Assembly: GCA_944393745.1 (NCBI GenBank)
Contig: CALYBD010000018.1
Coordinates: 1-46,188 of the forward strand
DNA from: an uncultured Alphaproteobacteria bacterium
GTDB taxonomy: Bacteria; Pseudomonadota; Alphaproteobacteria; CAAGCB01; CAG-977
DNA: 46,188 bases
Reading direction: 5' to 3'
How positions within the stretch are numbered: the first letter of the stretch is position 1; the number at the start of each line of letters is the position of its first letter. A program made the position numbers and the translations under genes. This document shows positions 7,979-17,092 of the stretch, piece after piece. The notes under the pieces were generated by a model. The model was not told where the DNA came from. It did not search any database and worked only from the letters and a program-made list of their open reading frames with translations.

Positions 7979-10133
7979 GTTCGTTAATTATTTTTGCTTT
8001 TATTTTATATTTTGCCGGCCGTATTATGTCGTGCAATTCACCCGAAAGGCTGATTAAAGGATAAGAAATCGTCCATGGTCTGAACCCTTTTTCCCGTGCC
8101 GTTGAGGTTATTTTCAGGCCGTCCGGACGAACAAACAAAGTATAAACGCCGGCGCTTGATATATCGTTGCGGGAATACAGATGTCCTACCGGGCATTTTT
8201 CATCAAAATCAACGGTAATAAACAAGACGTCCAGATCCGTCATCTGACAGGCGTCGTAAGCCCCGATTTTGGTGTGGGCGTATCCGATCTTAAAACCGTT
8301 TTTTTCATATAAACACAGACCGTAAGGGCAAATCGTCGTTTTTTCCTGCTCTTGTCCGCTTTCTTCCAGCCAGGCTTTTTTCATCATATAATTGCCGGAT
8401 CCTTCTTTGAATATCAGCGTATTTTCTTTGTTTCTGAAGGCCGCAGTGCCGGAAGAAACGTACATGTCCGGCAAAACCGTGAAAAAAGGCGTGATCAGGC
8501 TGAAACAAAAAACGGCCAGTCCCCAAAAACGATGACGTCCCTGCCATAAACAAAGCCATAATCCGCCGAATACGGCCAACATTAATCCCCAAAAAGGCAT
8601 CGGCGGAAACAAATAAACACTGAACGGCAAACTCGCCGTAATTTCTGCGGATTTGTTAATCAGCGAAATACCGAAAGAAGCCAATGTCAAAAAAGGTTTT
8701 TCCAAACCGAACGGCATCATCAGCGTTCCTGCCGTCAGTGCCGGCATAACCCAGATCCCCGTTACCGAAGAACTGAGCAGATTGCCGATTAATGAATAAA
8801 CCGGCAGGCGTTTGAAATGAAAAACGGTAAAAGGAGCCGTGGCAAAAGAAGCGATCAGTGTTGTTAAGGCAACGGCAGCCAGGCAGGATAAACAGTAAAA
8901 GAGGAAGCTTTCTTTTTTTTCCAGCAGGCGGGTGTATTTCCCGATTCCCGCTTCATAGGCGCAAATCAAGGCTGTTACGGCGGCAAAAGAAAGTTGAAAT
9001 CCTGCCGTACAGAGTGATTCGGGGAAAAAAAGCAAAATAAAAAATGCCGCCCAGGCCAAAGAAACGACAGACAAGGCCCGACGGTTAAACAAAACCGCCG
9101 TTAAAGCAAAGGCCAGCATGATAAAAGCCCGCTGTGCCGGATAGGAAAATCCGGAAATATGCAAATAGAAAAAGCAGACAATCAATGCGGCGGTCGCTGC
9201 AATTTTCTTGGTATTCCAGTACAATGCCGCCGCCGGAATTAAGGCCAGCAACGTCCTGATCACTGCAAAAACCAAGCCGGCCAGCAAAGACATATGCAGA
9301 CCTGAAACCGACAAAACGTGGGCGATTCCGGCGTCTCGGTAATCTTGAACCGTTTTTAGGGGAATACCTTTTGCGTTGCCGGTCACCAACGCTTTGGCCA
9401 CGCCGGCCGTATCAACGGGCATAACGGCATCGATTTTCTGATTGATCGCGCTGCGCAGCGTTGATTGTTCCGAAGCTTTTAATATTTTGAAATCGTGGCG
9501 GGCAAATCCGATCGCGCCGGTTTTTTGAAAATAAAGCAAACGGCTGAAATCAAATCCTGTCGGCGTACCGGCCGGATACGGAGGCTGCAGAAAAGCTTCG
9601 GTTTTAATCAGATCTCCTGTTTGCGGCGTTTGTATTTCGGGCGGTAAAGTCAGCCATATTTTTGCGGGCGTTTTCCAGTCGGCAAAGGAATCAATTCGGA
9701 CATTTTTTAAAATAATACGGCTGCCTCCTTCAGGATAGATCAGAGATTCCTGAACGGTTCCCGTGACGGTGACAAGTCCTGTGCGCGTCTTAATCCGCGG
9801 TTCGCTGAGAATAAAAACGCGCAACTGCGTTAAAAAAATACCGCCGCAAAATAATAAAAAAAATCCGCAGGCAAGAAGACGTACGGTCTGTTTGCGGCAA
9901 TCCCACGTCAAAAAACAGGAAAAAAGAAAAAGGCAAAACGTTGTCGTTATCAGCGGTTCCGACGGTAAAGAAAAATACAGACCGATACCCGTTGCGAAAA
10001 TAACGGGATACCATAAGGCAACACGTTCTTTTTCTGCCAGAAAAAAACCGTTCAGCCCGTATACGAACCGATGATATCCGTCTGCCAGCCAACGTCGTAA
10101 AACAGTCAGCCGAATTGTTAAATCAAAAATCAT
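7965..10133 (-). CDS. comEC: ComEC/Rec2 family DNA-uptake membrane protein
   Basis: A 722-aa integral membrane protein of the competence channel family, thought to move single-stranded DNA across the inner membrane. An N-terminal DUF4131-like part (about 40-220, hydrophobic segments then a beta-rich OB-like region) precedes the Competence domain. The latter contains the hallmark His-Val-Leu-Ser-Val-Ser-Gly-Leu-His segment near residue 272 and many transmembrane helices to about 545. The C-terminal ~170 residues are soluble but show no HxHxDH metallo-beta-lactamase motif. That is common in the alphaproteobacterial branch, which may need another nuclease. No other competence genes are in the window. 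The stop codon lies inside the convergent phosphatase gene. Confidence 0.9.
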   Translation of the reverse strand: MIFDLTIRLTVLRRWLADGYHRFVYGLNGFFLAEKERVALWYPVIFATGIGLYFSLPSEPLITTTFCLFLFSCFLTWDCRKQTVRLLACGFFLLFCGGIFLTQLRVFILSEPRIKTRTGLVTVTGTVQESLIYPEGGSRIILKNVRIDSFADWKTPAKIWLTLPPEIQTPQTGDLIKTEAFLQPPYPAGTPTGFDFSRLLYFQKTGAIGFARHDFKILKASEQSTLRSAINQKIDAVMPVDTAGVAKALVTGNAKGIPLKTVQDYRDAGIAHVLSVSGLHMSLLAGLVFAVIRTLLALIPAAALYWNTKKIAATAALIVCFFYLHISGFSYPAQRAFIMLAFALTAVLFNRRALSVVSLAWAAFFILLFFPESLCTAGFQLSFAAVTALICAYEAGIGKYTRLLEKKESFLFYCLSCLAAVALTTLIASFATAPFTVFHFKRLPVYSLIGNLLSSSVTGIWVMPALTAGTLMMPFGLEKPFLTLASFGISLINKSAEITASLPFSVYLFPPMPFWGLMLAVFGGLWLCLWQGRHRFWGLAVFCFSLITPFFTVLPDMYVSSGTAAFRNKENTLIFKEGSGNYMMKKAWLEESGQEQEKTTICPYGLCLYEKNGFKIGYAHTKIGAYDACQMTDLDVLFITVDFDEKCPVGHLYSRNDISSAGVYTLFVRPDGLKITSTAREKGFRPWTISYPLISLSGELHDIIRPAKYKIKAKIINEPNRL

Positions 10134-10179
10134 GGTTTAAAAAAAGATTCACCTTCATCGGCTGCAAAAACACCTTTTT

Positions 10180-12219
10180 TTAAGCAGCATTTAACAGATA
10201 AGACAATCGCGCTGTTTCCAAAAAGTCGGCAGAATATAATAAAGCGATTTCTTCATCTTTGGTAAATTCGGCATTGATACCGTAATTGATGAAATTTTCC
10301 AATTTGATTTGTCCCTGTTTTAATACCGTTTCATCAATTTCCGGTGCCGGACCGTTCACCGGCAGCATCATAATATGCAATGCGTTTAGGTCCGAATCCC
10401 TGATGACGTCCATAACGCCGTGTTCATAAACGGCATATTGCCGCAGCTCGGACAGATTTTCGCGCGCTTTTTGCAATACGGGCGGGACGTTTATTTCTTC
10501 GGGAATAATAAAATAATTATGATTTTTTGCACGCAGTCCCGTTTGTTCGCGTGAAGAAAAGACCGAAACCGGAATGGAAAGCGCCAAGCCGATCGTTACC
10601 GGTAAAATCCACCAAAACAAAACAGACACGTATTTCCATACAACAACCGTAGCCAATATACCCAGCAGCGTGTGCCAAAAATGAACTTTTGCCGCTGTTT
10701 TCCAAGATGTTCCTGTCTCGTCTCTGTTTTGCGGATTCCAGCCGACGGACGAACCGAATAAAATGTCAAAGACAAATTTGCTTTGAAACATCATCATGAC
10801 GGGAGCCGTCAGCACACTGAATAAAATTTCGGCCAGAACACTTTTAATTGCGCCGAAAACGCTGCCGATTTCTTTTCCGCGGTTCTGAGAAAGATAAACG
10901 GCCAGCCCCAAAAACTTCGGAAAAATCAACATAAACATAGACAGCAAAAACAGGCTGATCGTGCCGACTTTGTCAAACACGGGCCATGTCGGGAACAAAG
11001 AATAGCCTACGGGAAAATAATTCGTCGGGATTAAAGCTTTGCCCAATGCCGCAGCAATGCCGACCAGCAGAAAGCACAGCCAAAGCGGCGAAGAAACATA
11101 GGACATAATCCCGATCAAAAAGTGAATCCGGCTGATCGGATTTAAATTGCGGGACAGCAGTACTTTAATATGTTGCAGATTTCCCTGACACCAGCGTCTG
11201 TCCCGAATTGCAAAATCAATAATACTGGGCGGGCATTCTTCATAACTGCCGCTGAGTTCGGGCAAAAGCCAGGTCCGCCACCCGCCGCGGCAAATTAAAG
11301 AGGCCTCGACAAAGTCATGGCTGAGAATATGACCGCCAAACGGTGCTTTTCCTTTTAAAACGGGCAGCTTGCAACAATCCATAAACGCTTTGACGCGAAT
11401 AATGGCATTATGCCCCCAATAATTGCTTTCCCCGTCCTGCCAATAAGCCGATCCTGCGGCAACGACACTGCCGTAAACTTTTCCCGCAAACTGTTGAATA
11501 CGGGCGAATAAAGAATTTCGGTTAATACACATCGGAGGCGCCTGAATAATCCCCGTATCCGTATTAACTTGCATCAGTTGCGCCATTTTTAACATGGTCT
11601 GACCGGCTAAAAGGCTGTCTGCGTCCAAAACAATCATGAAATCGTACAAACGCCCCCACTTGTTGCAGAAATCTTCGATATTTCCGCTTTTCCGCGCCGT
11701 ATTTTGAACACGGCGACGATAGTACAAATGTATGTTTTGCGGCAGTCGGCGCTGTGTTTCCAGCCACATTTTTTCTTCTTTGATCCAGATTTTCGGATTT
11801 GTCGTATCGCTCAAGACGAAAATATCAAAATGATCGCCCTGCCTTGTCTGATCCAGTTCCTGCGCCATTGCCAGCAGGTTGGCGTAAACCTTGACGGGTT
11901 CTTCGTTATGGATGGGCATCAATACGGCTGTTTTGCCGGTCAGGACAACGTCATCGGGCGCCCATTTTAATCCGATCGGTTTTTTATGACGCAGCAATTC
12001 AAAAAAACCAAACAGGCCGGACCAGAAAAACAGCGCAATCCAACCGAACGTCAATGCGAACAAAGAAATCATCAAAATCTTTGTATAAAGATACGAATCA
12101 CTGGGAATGACCGTTATCCATTTTAATGTGGCAAGAACCGTGCTGACAATCGATAAACCGAAAACAAAAGTCCGGCGATGAAAGACCTGTTCTTTGGATA
12201 TCGGGATATACTGTTTCAT
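10180..12219 (-). CDS. opgH: Glucans biosynthesis glucosyltransferase OpgH
   Basis: A 679-aa inner-membrane family 2 glycosyltransferase that builds the beta-glucan backbone of osmoregulated periplasmic glucans from UDP-glucose. Two N-terminal membrane helices (about 15-75) precede the catalytic domain, with Ser-Asp-Thr-Thr at 137-140, Asp199-Ala-Asp201 and Arg-Asp-Arg-Arg-Trp at 339-343, the equivalent of Q/RxxRW. Several membrane helices follow, then a cytoplasmic tail from about 555. It is shorter than the 847-aa E. coli protein, mainly at the N-terminus. Its ATG overlaps the TGA of the preceding small gene, so the operon is opgG-unknown-opgH with tight coupling. Confidence 0.93.
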   Translation of the reverse strand: MKQYIPISKEQVFHRRTFVFGLSIVSTVLATLKWITVIPSDSYLYTKILMISLFALTFGWIALFFWSGLFGFFELLRHKKPIGLKWAPDDVVLTGKTAVLMPIHNEEPVKVYANLLAMAQELDQTRQGDHFDIFVLSDTTNPKIWIKEEKMWLETQRRLPQNIHLYYRRRVQNTARKSGNIEDFCNKWGRLYDFMIVLDADSLLAGQTMLKMAQLMQVNTDTGIIQAPPMCINRNSLFARIQQFAGKVYGSVVAAGSAYWQDGESNYWGHNAIIRVKAFMDCCKLPVLKGKAPFGGHILSHDFVEASLICRGGWRTWLLPELSGSYEECPPSIIDFAIRDRRWCQGNLQHIKVLLSRNLNPISRIHFLIGIMSYVSSPLWLCFLLVGIAAALGKALIPTNYFPVGYSLFPTWPVFDKVGTISLFLLSMFMLIFPKFLGLAVYLSQNRGKEIGSVFGAIKSVLAEILFSVLTAPVMMMFQSKFVFDILFGSSVGWNPQNRDETGTSWKTAAKVHFWHTLLGILATVVVWKYVSVLFWWILPVTIGLALSIPVSVFSSREQTGLRAKNHNYFIIPEEINVPPVLQKARENLSELRQYAVYEHGVMDVIRDSDLNALHIMMLPVNGPAPEIDETVLKQGQIKLENFINYGINAEFTKDEEIALLYSADFLETARLSYLLNAA

Positions 12220-12668
12220 TTTACGCCGCCTCTTTTTAAACGGGCAAAAAATCTGCCGAACCAGTGGGCTTCTTCAATCGTTTGGGGCTTCATTGCCTCA
12301 AAATGATATTCGGGGGCGCTCATGACAGCGTGCTGACGTATGTTTTCCATCAGTTCCGCGGGTATTTTTCCTTTGGCCAGTTCTTTAACCGAACATTTTT
12401 CGGCACCGTCCAAAAGAGAAAAGAACAATTTAAAACACGCAACAATCTGCCGGCGTTCAAAAGTAATGCCGTTAAAAATTTTCAGTGCGGTGCCGTACAA
12501 AATATCATCTGCACGACATACCAGTTCTTCGGCCGTTTCGGGCGGTATGCCCAATGCCGATATAAAAAACGACACCGTTTCTTCGCTTAAATCAGCAGCC
12601 TGATATCCCAGCGTCTGCAAATAAGCGCGTGCGACATCATGCAGACTGTGGATTTTTATGGCAGCCAT
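12216..12668 (-). CDS. Unknown protein encoded between opgG and opgH
   Basis: A 150-aa predicted cytoplasmic, mostly helical protein with no signal peptide or membrane segment. I do not recognise the family. The frame could start at a TTG at 12680, but the ATG at 12668 is better: GGAG lies seven bases upstream, inside the end of opgG. It overlaps opgG by 13 bases and its TGA overlaps the opgH ATG. Being locked between the two glucan genes suggests a role in glucan synthesis or its regulation, for example binding the OpgH cytoplasmic domains, but this is inference from position only. The C-terminal end is basic. Confidence 0.75.
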   Translation of the reverse strand: MAAIKIHSLHDVARAYLQTLGYQAADLSEETVSFFISALGIPPETAEELVCRADDILYGTALKIFNGITFERRQIVACFKLFFSLLDGAEKCSVKELAKGKIPAELMENIRQHAVMSAPEYHFEAMKPQTIEEAHWFGRFFARLKRGGVK

Positions 12669-14230
12669 TGGTAACTCCAAATTTCAGAAATATGCCGGCC
12701 TTTCTTTACAACGGAAGCCCTGAGCTCCGAAATCTTTCCGTTGGGCTTGAAATCAATATAAGCCGTTAAGCCGCCGGTTGTCGGGTTATAGATCAGCTGC
12801 TGTTGAACAATTTCGCCTTCGCTGGCCGAAACTTCCAATACGGCGATGCCTTTTTCCACTTCTTCCTGCATGTTTAAGATGTCAAAATCAATGACAAATT
12901 TACGCTTTTCTATTTCCAGCTGTCCGGAAACACCGCCTATTCCCGTTCTGGTCGCTGTAATATCCCCCGGAATTTTTTCAACGGGAAGATCCGTGAACCA
13001 GTGCAGATTATAGGAATACGTCAATTCTTTGCCGGCCGTTACTTTTTCGGCAGGAACCCAATAAGCAACAACATTGTCGTGTATTTCCTGATCCGACGGA
13101 ATTTCAACCAATTCGACAACTCCCTTTCCCCAATCACCGATCGGTTCAACCCAAACGCTGGGGCGTTGTTCGTAATGAGCTTCAAAATCCAGGTAATGAG
13201 AAAGATCCCTGTCGCGCTGCAGCAGACCGAATCCTTTCGGATTTTCATCGGAAAAATTGCTGATACGCAAATACTTTGAATTATCCAAGGGCCGCCACAG
13301 CCATTCGCCGTTCGCATTTAATATCAACAGGCCGTCACTGTCATGGACTTCGGGGCGAAAATCATCAAATTTGTTTTTGGTATTTTCCGCAAACAAATAC
13401 ATGGACGTTAACGGTGCTACCCCCAGTTTGCCGATGTCTTTTCTGGCAAACAGGCGCGCTTCGACATTAACAATCGTATCGGCGCCCGGAATGATGGTAA
13501 ATTTATATGCGCCCGTGATGCTCGGACTGTCCAAAAGAGCATAAACAACGGCCGAATTATCATACCATCTGGGACGCTGAAGCCAAAATTCCCTGAAAAT
13601 GGGAAATTCTTCGCCCGTTGACACTGCCGTATCTATTGCCAGACCGCGGGCGGAGATGCCGTATTTTTGTCCTTCGGCCAGTGCGCGGAAATAGCTGGCT
13701 CCCAAAAAAGAAATCAATTCGTCAAAATAATCGTCCGTGTTCAACGGGTAATGCAGTCTGAACCCGGCGTACCCGATGTCCGACAGATTGGCGGTGTTTA
13801 ACCGGTTGTGACCAAAATTAAAAAAATCGGGCGAATAGGTTAAAGGATAAGATCTGCCATTGATGACTTCGTTGATTTTGACGGAATTTTGGAACAAAGC
13901 TCCGGCATGGAAGAATTGGACTTCAAAGGGTTTGTGCGTGCCGTACCAAGGGCCTTTTTCTCGTTTAAAACGGATTGAGCGGTATCCGTCGTAATCAATG
14001 TCCTGCAATTCTTTGGGCAGATTGTTCCCCGGCGGTGCAAAAGGCAGTTCGGATAAAGCTTTGGCCTTTGAAGCCAATTTTTCAAAACTGAACGGACTTT
14101 CGGCTCGGTCAATGCTCAGCAGGGATTTTTCAATTTTATAATCCCTGTAAAAGAGGCTTCCCTTTACGGCAGCAAATAAAATTACGGCGGCTGTCAGTCC
14201 GATTGCAACGTACTTGATCTGTTTTTTCAT
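12656..14230 (-). CDS. opgG: Glucans biosynthesis protein OpgG (periplasmic)
   Basis: A 524-aa periplasmic protein of the OpgG/OpgD family, needed for processing and branching of osmoregulated periplasmic glucans. Residues 1-28 form a basic-hydrophobic N-terminus (signal peptide or anchor); no clear signal-peptidase site follows, so it may stay tethered. The mature part has the family's Phe-Glu-Lys-Leu-Ala start, a Tyr-Asp-Gly-Tyr-Arg-Ser-Ile-Arg-Phe segment (about 80-88), the Val-Glu-Leu-Val-Glu-Ile-Pro region near 375 and a C-terminal immunoglobulin-like domain. It is first in the operon; about 270 bases separate it from the divergent gene at 14498, which must hold its promoter. Confidence 0.92.
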   Translation of the reverse strand: MKKQIKYVAIGLTAAVILFAAVKGSLFYRDYKIEKSLLSIDRAESPFSFEKLASKAKALSELPFAPPGNNLPKELQDIDYDGYRSIRFKREKGPWYGTHKPFEVQFFHAGALFQNSVKINEVINGRSYPLTYSPDFFNFGHNRLNTANLSDIGYAGFRLHYPLNTDDYFDELISFLGASYFRALAEGQKYGISARGLAIDTAVSTGEEFPIFREFWLQRPRWYDNSAVVYALLDSPSITGAYKFTIIPGADTIVNVEARLFARKDIGKLGVAPLTSMYLFAENTKNKFDDFRPEVHDSDGLLILNANGEWLWRPLDNSKYLRISNFSDENPKGFGLLQRDRDLSHYLDFEAHYEQRPSVWVEPIGDWGKGVVELVEIPSDQEIHDNVVAYWVPAEKVTAGKELTYSYNLHWFTDLPVEKIPGDITATRTGIGGVSGQLEIEKRKFVIDFDILNMQEEVEKGIAVLEVSASEGEIVQQQLIYNPTTGGLTAYIDFKPNGKISELRASVVKKGRHISEIWSYQWLP

Positions 14231-14461
14231 TCAATCACCCAAAACAACGATGCAGGCACGCTGATTTTCCGGTACAGATCGAGACCAAAAGGTAAATAAA
14301 TCCCCGTTTCCCGGAAAACAGCATTAATTTTGTTGTTTGATCCGCATCTGAATTATCCCTTCCTGCCCTAAAATATGCAAAAGAATATACGCAAGGTCAA
14401 GATGCTTTTCAAAAAAAGAAAAACAAACGGCTGTTTTAAATGGATTTTTTAATGCAGTCGG

Positions 14462-14490
14462 TATAAATTAAACAACTTCAAAGGAGGAGG
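14462..14490 (+). promoter_or_regulatory. Likely -10 element and strong ribosome site of the secreted unknown protein
   Basis: TATAAA at 14462-14467 lies about 36 bases before the ATG at 14498, and an AAGGAGGAGGGG ribosome site lies about 8 bases before it. No good -35 is visible. The ribosome site is one of the strongest in the window. Confidence 0.45.
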
Positions 14491-14497
14491 GGATAAT

Positions 14498-15889
14498 ATG
14501 TTTAATCGTTTTGTTTTTTATTTTATATCCTTTTTTATTTGTGGTATTTACGCGACTTCGGCGCAAACTGTTTCTGCGGCGCCCGAAACAGCCGGAATGC
14601 CGCAACCGGTTCGGCAAAACGGGAAAAATGTTTCCGAAAAGCTTTTAAACATTTTTGAAATGCCGGATAAAAATGATCCGTATTACGACCAAAAAGTCAA
14701 AATCCGCAGTGAAGATACTTTTTTGCATGAACTGTTAAAAAGCGGAAAAGACGATCTGTCCGTCGAAATGTTAAATGATGCGTTGGCCGGATATAAAAGA
14801 AAACGGGCTTCGGGTGTGGCGGACAGCACGGCTTTTCAGGAATATCTGACCGAACGGAGCAATATCTGCCCGGAGTGTATCCGTGAAATCGTCGGTCGGG
14901 AATATACGGAATCTCCCGTAACCGCCGCCGGTTCGGATTCTTGCCGGGCCGTTTTGGAATCCAATAAATTTGCGGACAGACAGGACAAAATTGTTTTTAA
15001 AGACGGCAAAGGATCCGTTTTTGAATTTACGACATTCTACGGCGGTTGGGAAAATCTGCCCGAAACGGAAATGAAAGTCAGACAGGAAAAAGATCCTGTT
15101 CAAAGCGCCGTTGTTACGCCGGTTTATTTTCCGAAATGGCAGATGGAACGGATCGGTTATTTCGAATTAAACGGAAAATTATATGCTTCGGACAGTGATC
15201 CGGAAGCCAAAAAATTTTCTATTTTTGAATTTGTACCGGAACATCACTTTTTTAAGGACGTGTGTACGATTTCTTCCAATTCGGTAAATTTGGAAACGGT
15301 GTTCGGTCAGACAGAGCCCGTTTGCCAAAAAATTGTCAAAAAAGAATATACGCCGTTTTCTTTTGTTCCTCTGAATACGGTGATAGGAGCAGACTATACG
15401 GCGTTTCATCAGCAAATGTGCGCTGTTTCCGCAAAGCAGAGCGGTAAAGGCGAGGCTGAACTGCAGGCTTGTATTAACCGTATTCCCGGCGAAGAATATG
15501 TGCTGGCAAAAAACTCCAAAGGAGGCGTGACGGGCGGCAGAATAGATTATAATAATGATCAAAATTCGGAATATATTGTGCAGACTTCGTATGAATCGCC
15601 GCAGTGTCGGTATTCTTATCTGCGTGTTTATGATCCCGATGTCCGGGATACAAAATTGATAACAACGGGAAAAGTCGGCGATGTCTATCCGGAAAACAAC
15701 GGTACCGGAGATTATTCGGTTCCGTGTGGCGGCGGAACACAGTCAATTGTTCTGATTGACGGTATTTATTACTTGCTGACTTCCAATGCCGACGGGCCCG
15801 AGCGGCTTGATGAGGTATTTACAAAACAGGACGGATCAAACGGTTTGGATCATTACTGTTCGTTTGCGGTACGGCGGATATATCAGTAA
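14498..15889 (+). CDS. Secreted protein of unknown function
   Basis: A 463-aa protein with a classical signal peptide: a short basic start, a Phe/Ile-rich core and probable cleavage after the Ala-rich stretch near residues 22-28. The mature chain is hydrophilic and mixed alpha/beta. It has several cysteines, including a Cys-Pro-Glu-Cys pair near residue 130 and single cysteines spread to the end, which would suit disulfides in the periplasm. I recognise no family and no catalytic motif. It is transcribed alone, with a shared bidirectional terminator right after the stop. Codon use resembles the neighbouring core genes. Confidence 0.8.
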   Translation: MFNRFVFYFISFFICGIYATSAQTVSAAPETAGMPQPVRQNGKNVSEKLLNIFEMPDKNDPYYDQKVKIRSEDTFLHELLKSGKDDLSVEMLNDALAGYKRKRASGVADSTAFQEYLTERSNICPECIREIVGREYTESPVTAAGSDSCRAVLESNKFADRQDKIVFKDGKGSVFEFTTFYGGWENLPETEMKVRQEKDPVQSAVVTPVYFPKWQMERIGYFELNGKLYASDSDPEAKKFSIFEFVPEHHFFKDVCTISSNSVNLETVFGQTEPVCQKIVKKEYTPFSFVPLNTVIGADYTAFHQQMCAVSAKQSGKGEAELQACINRIPGEEYVLAKNSKGGVTGGRIDYNNDQNSEYIVQTSYESPQCRYSYLRVYDPDVRDTKLITTGKVGDVYPENNGTGDYSVPCGGGTQSIVLIDGIYYLLTSNADGPERLDEVFTKQDGSNGLDHYCSFAVRRIYQ

Positions 15890-15890
15890 T

Positions 15891-15920
15891 AAAAAAGCCA
15901 CCCTCAGGGTGGCTTTTTTT
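15891..15920. terminator. Bidirectional rho-independent terminator
   Basis: A near-perfect hairpin with a 13-bp arm (AAAAAAGCCACCC against GGGTGGCTTTTTT) and a three-base loop, giving a T-run on both strands. It begins one base after the plus-strand gene and overlaps the stop codon region of the minus-strand gene, serving both convergent units. Confidence 0.9.
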
Positions 15921-16677
15921 AGCGTTCGTTTTGTTTGTGATTGAAAAATCCGGCCAGCTGTTTAGCCGTTTCTTGCTTTTTTTCGGGAATCGGTGCCATT
16001 GTATCGGCCGAAAAAATTTTTTTAATATTTTGTGCGGCTTTTTCGACTTTATCTGCGACTTTGGATACGCCCATGTAAATCTGTGTCGTTACCGGCAAAT
16101 TAAATACACTGGTCAAAGACGCGTTCGGAATACCGGCCGCCTGTGCCGCTTTTTTGGCAAAGCGTGCGCAGTTCATGGCAACAGGCCAGTGATAAGTCGG
16201 CGGATTTTGAATGCTGTTTTCGACAAATCTGACGACATTGTCAAATTGTTCGCGGCTTAACTGATATGTTTTATGAAAATGATAGCTCGGATCCGATTTT
16301 TCCTGATCAAAAACATATCCCGGAACGCCGATTTTAATTTTTGCGGCTTTTTCGGGATCCGGCGTTTTATCTGCGGAAAAGCCGATCTGGCATTGTCCGA
16401 CCGTTTCATTGTCTTTTTTGACGGCCAGATTAAAAAAGACATGACCGGAGTTATTATAAAAGAAATCAAAAATTTTGCCGCGTTTCGGAGCCTCAAATCC
16501 CGGTGCCGGCGGCAAAGAGTCTGCTTTGTGGTATTTGCGGGCAAATTTTTCAAACAACGGAGAAACTTCCGTCCGCAGGTCGAATTCATAGCTCATTCCC
16601 TTTTCGTGCGGGATTTTGGCAAAGCCGAGATTCGGGTGTTCGGCCGTTGAATAAACAGGATTATTTTGTTGTGTCAT
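15919..16677 (-). CDS. Predicted Cys/His (permuted papain-like) protein
   Basis: A 252-aa soluble protein without a signal peptide. A Ser-Gly-His79-Val-Phe-Phe strand and, 90 residues later, Met-Asn-Cys170-Ala-Arg-Phe-Ala-Lys-Lys-Ala-Ala resemble the His-then-Cys order of circularly permuted NlpC/P60-like or LRAT-like folds. Members act as peptidases, amidases or acyltransferases. The start at 16677 has GGAG seven bases upstream; an upstream TTG/ATG extension to 16713 would lie in the previous gene. It overlaps that gene by 17 bases. A cell-wall or effector activity is possible, but neither the substrate nor an export route is shown. Confidence 0.65.
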   Translation of the reverse strand: MTQQNNPVYSTAEHPNLGFAKIPHEKGMSYEFDLRTEVSPLFEKFARKYHKADSLPPAPGFEAPKRGKIFDFFYNNSGHVFFNLAVKKDNETVGQCQIGFSADKTPDPEKAAKIKIGVPGYVFDQEKSDPSYHFHKTYQLSREQFDNVVRFVENSIQNPPTYHWPVAMNCARFAKKAAQAAGIPNASLTSVFNLPVTTQIYMGVSKVADKVEKAAQNIKKIFSADTMAPIPEKKQETAKQLAGFFNHKQNER

Positions 16678-17032
16678 GTGCTTGCTCCAGCCATTCAAAT
16701 GTACAATAGGCATCTCTGAGACAGTTTAGTTTTTGTTCGTTTGTCAAAGAAGCGTCTGTTAGAATCTTTTGCGCCCATGTAGGCGGCGTATTATCGGATA
16801 ACACGTTTTCCAATCGCATGTCGATATCTATAAAAGCCATCGCATCGGCCTGTGTTGCAAAATGATTTGCATGTGCCGCCCGCAGGCCGTCGTCAATCAG
16901 GTTTTTCAGTTCTTCATCATTCAGTGTTTCCGTTTTTTCCGCAAATTCTTCGCGCAGATAACGCGCCGCGTAATAATAAAAGCGGCTGTTATTTGCTTTG
17001 GTTGTTTTTTCCGTGTCTTTTATCATTTTCAT
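16661..17032 (-). CDS. Small helical protein paired with the Cys/His protein
   Basis: A 123-aa, highly charged, all-helical predicted cytoplasmic protein. The layout (Tyr-Leu-Arg-Glu-Glu-Phe, then a Glu-Glu-Leu-x-x-Leu-Ile helix, then Ala-Phe-Ile-Asp-Ile-Asp-Met-Arg-Leu near residues 65-75 and Trp-Ala-Gln-Lys-Ile-Leu) resembles short proteins I have seen beside type VI secretion cargo genes. I recall that similarity and have not checked it. It overlaps the downstream Cys/His gene, so the two are made together. An immunity, chaperone or adaptor role would fit, but no secretion genes occur in the window. Confidence 0.6.
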   Translation of the reverse strand: MKMIKDTEKTTKANNSRFYYYAARYLREEFAEKTETLNDEELKNLIDDGLRAAHANHFATQADAMAFIDIDMRLENVLSDNTPPTWAQKILTDASLTNEQKLNCLRDAYCTFEWLEQAHDTTK

Positions 17033-17058
17033 TTCGGCAAAAATCAGTCGGTCCTGAA

Positions 17059-17092
17059 AAAGGAAGGGGGAGCGGTCTTCCCCTTCTTTTTA
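17059..17092 (-). terminator. Terminator of the P-type ATPase gene
   Basis: On the minus strand a GAAGGGGA arm pairs with TCCCCCTTC across a short loop, followed by CTTTTTC. It starts at the end of the ATPase gene and lies just ahead of the next minus-strand gene. Confidence 0.6.
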
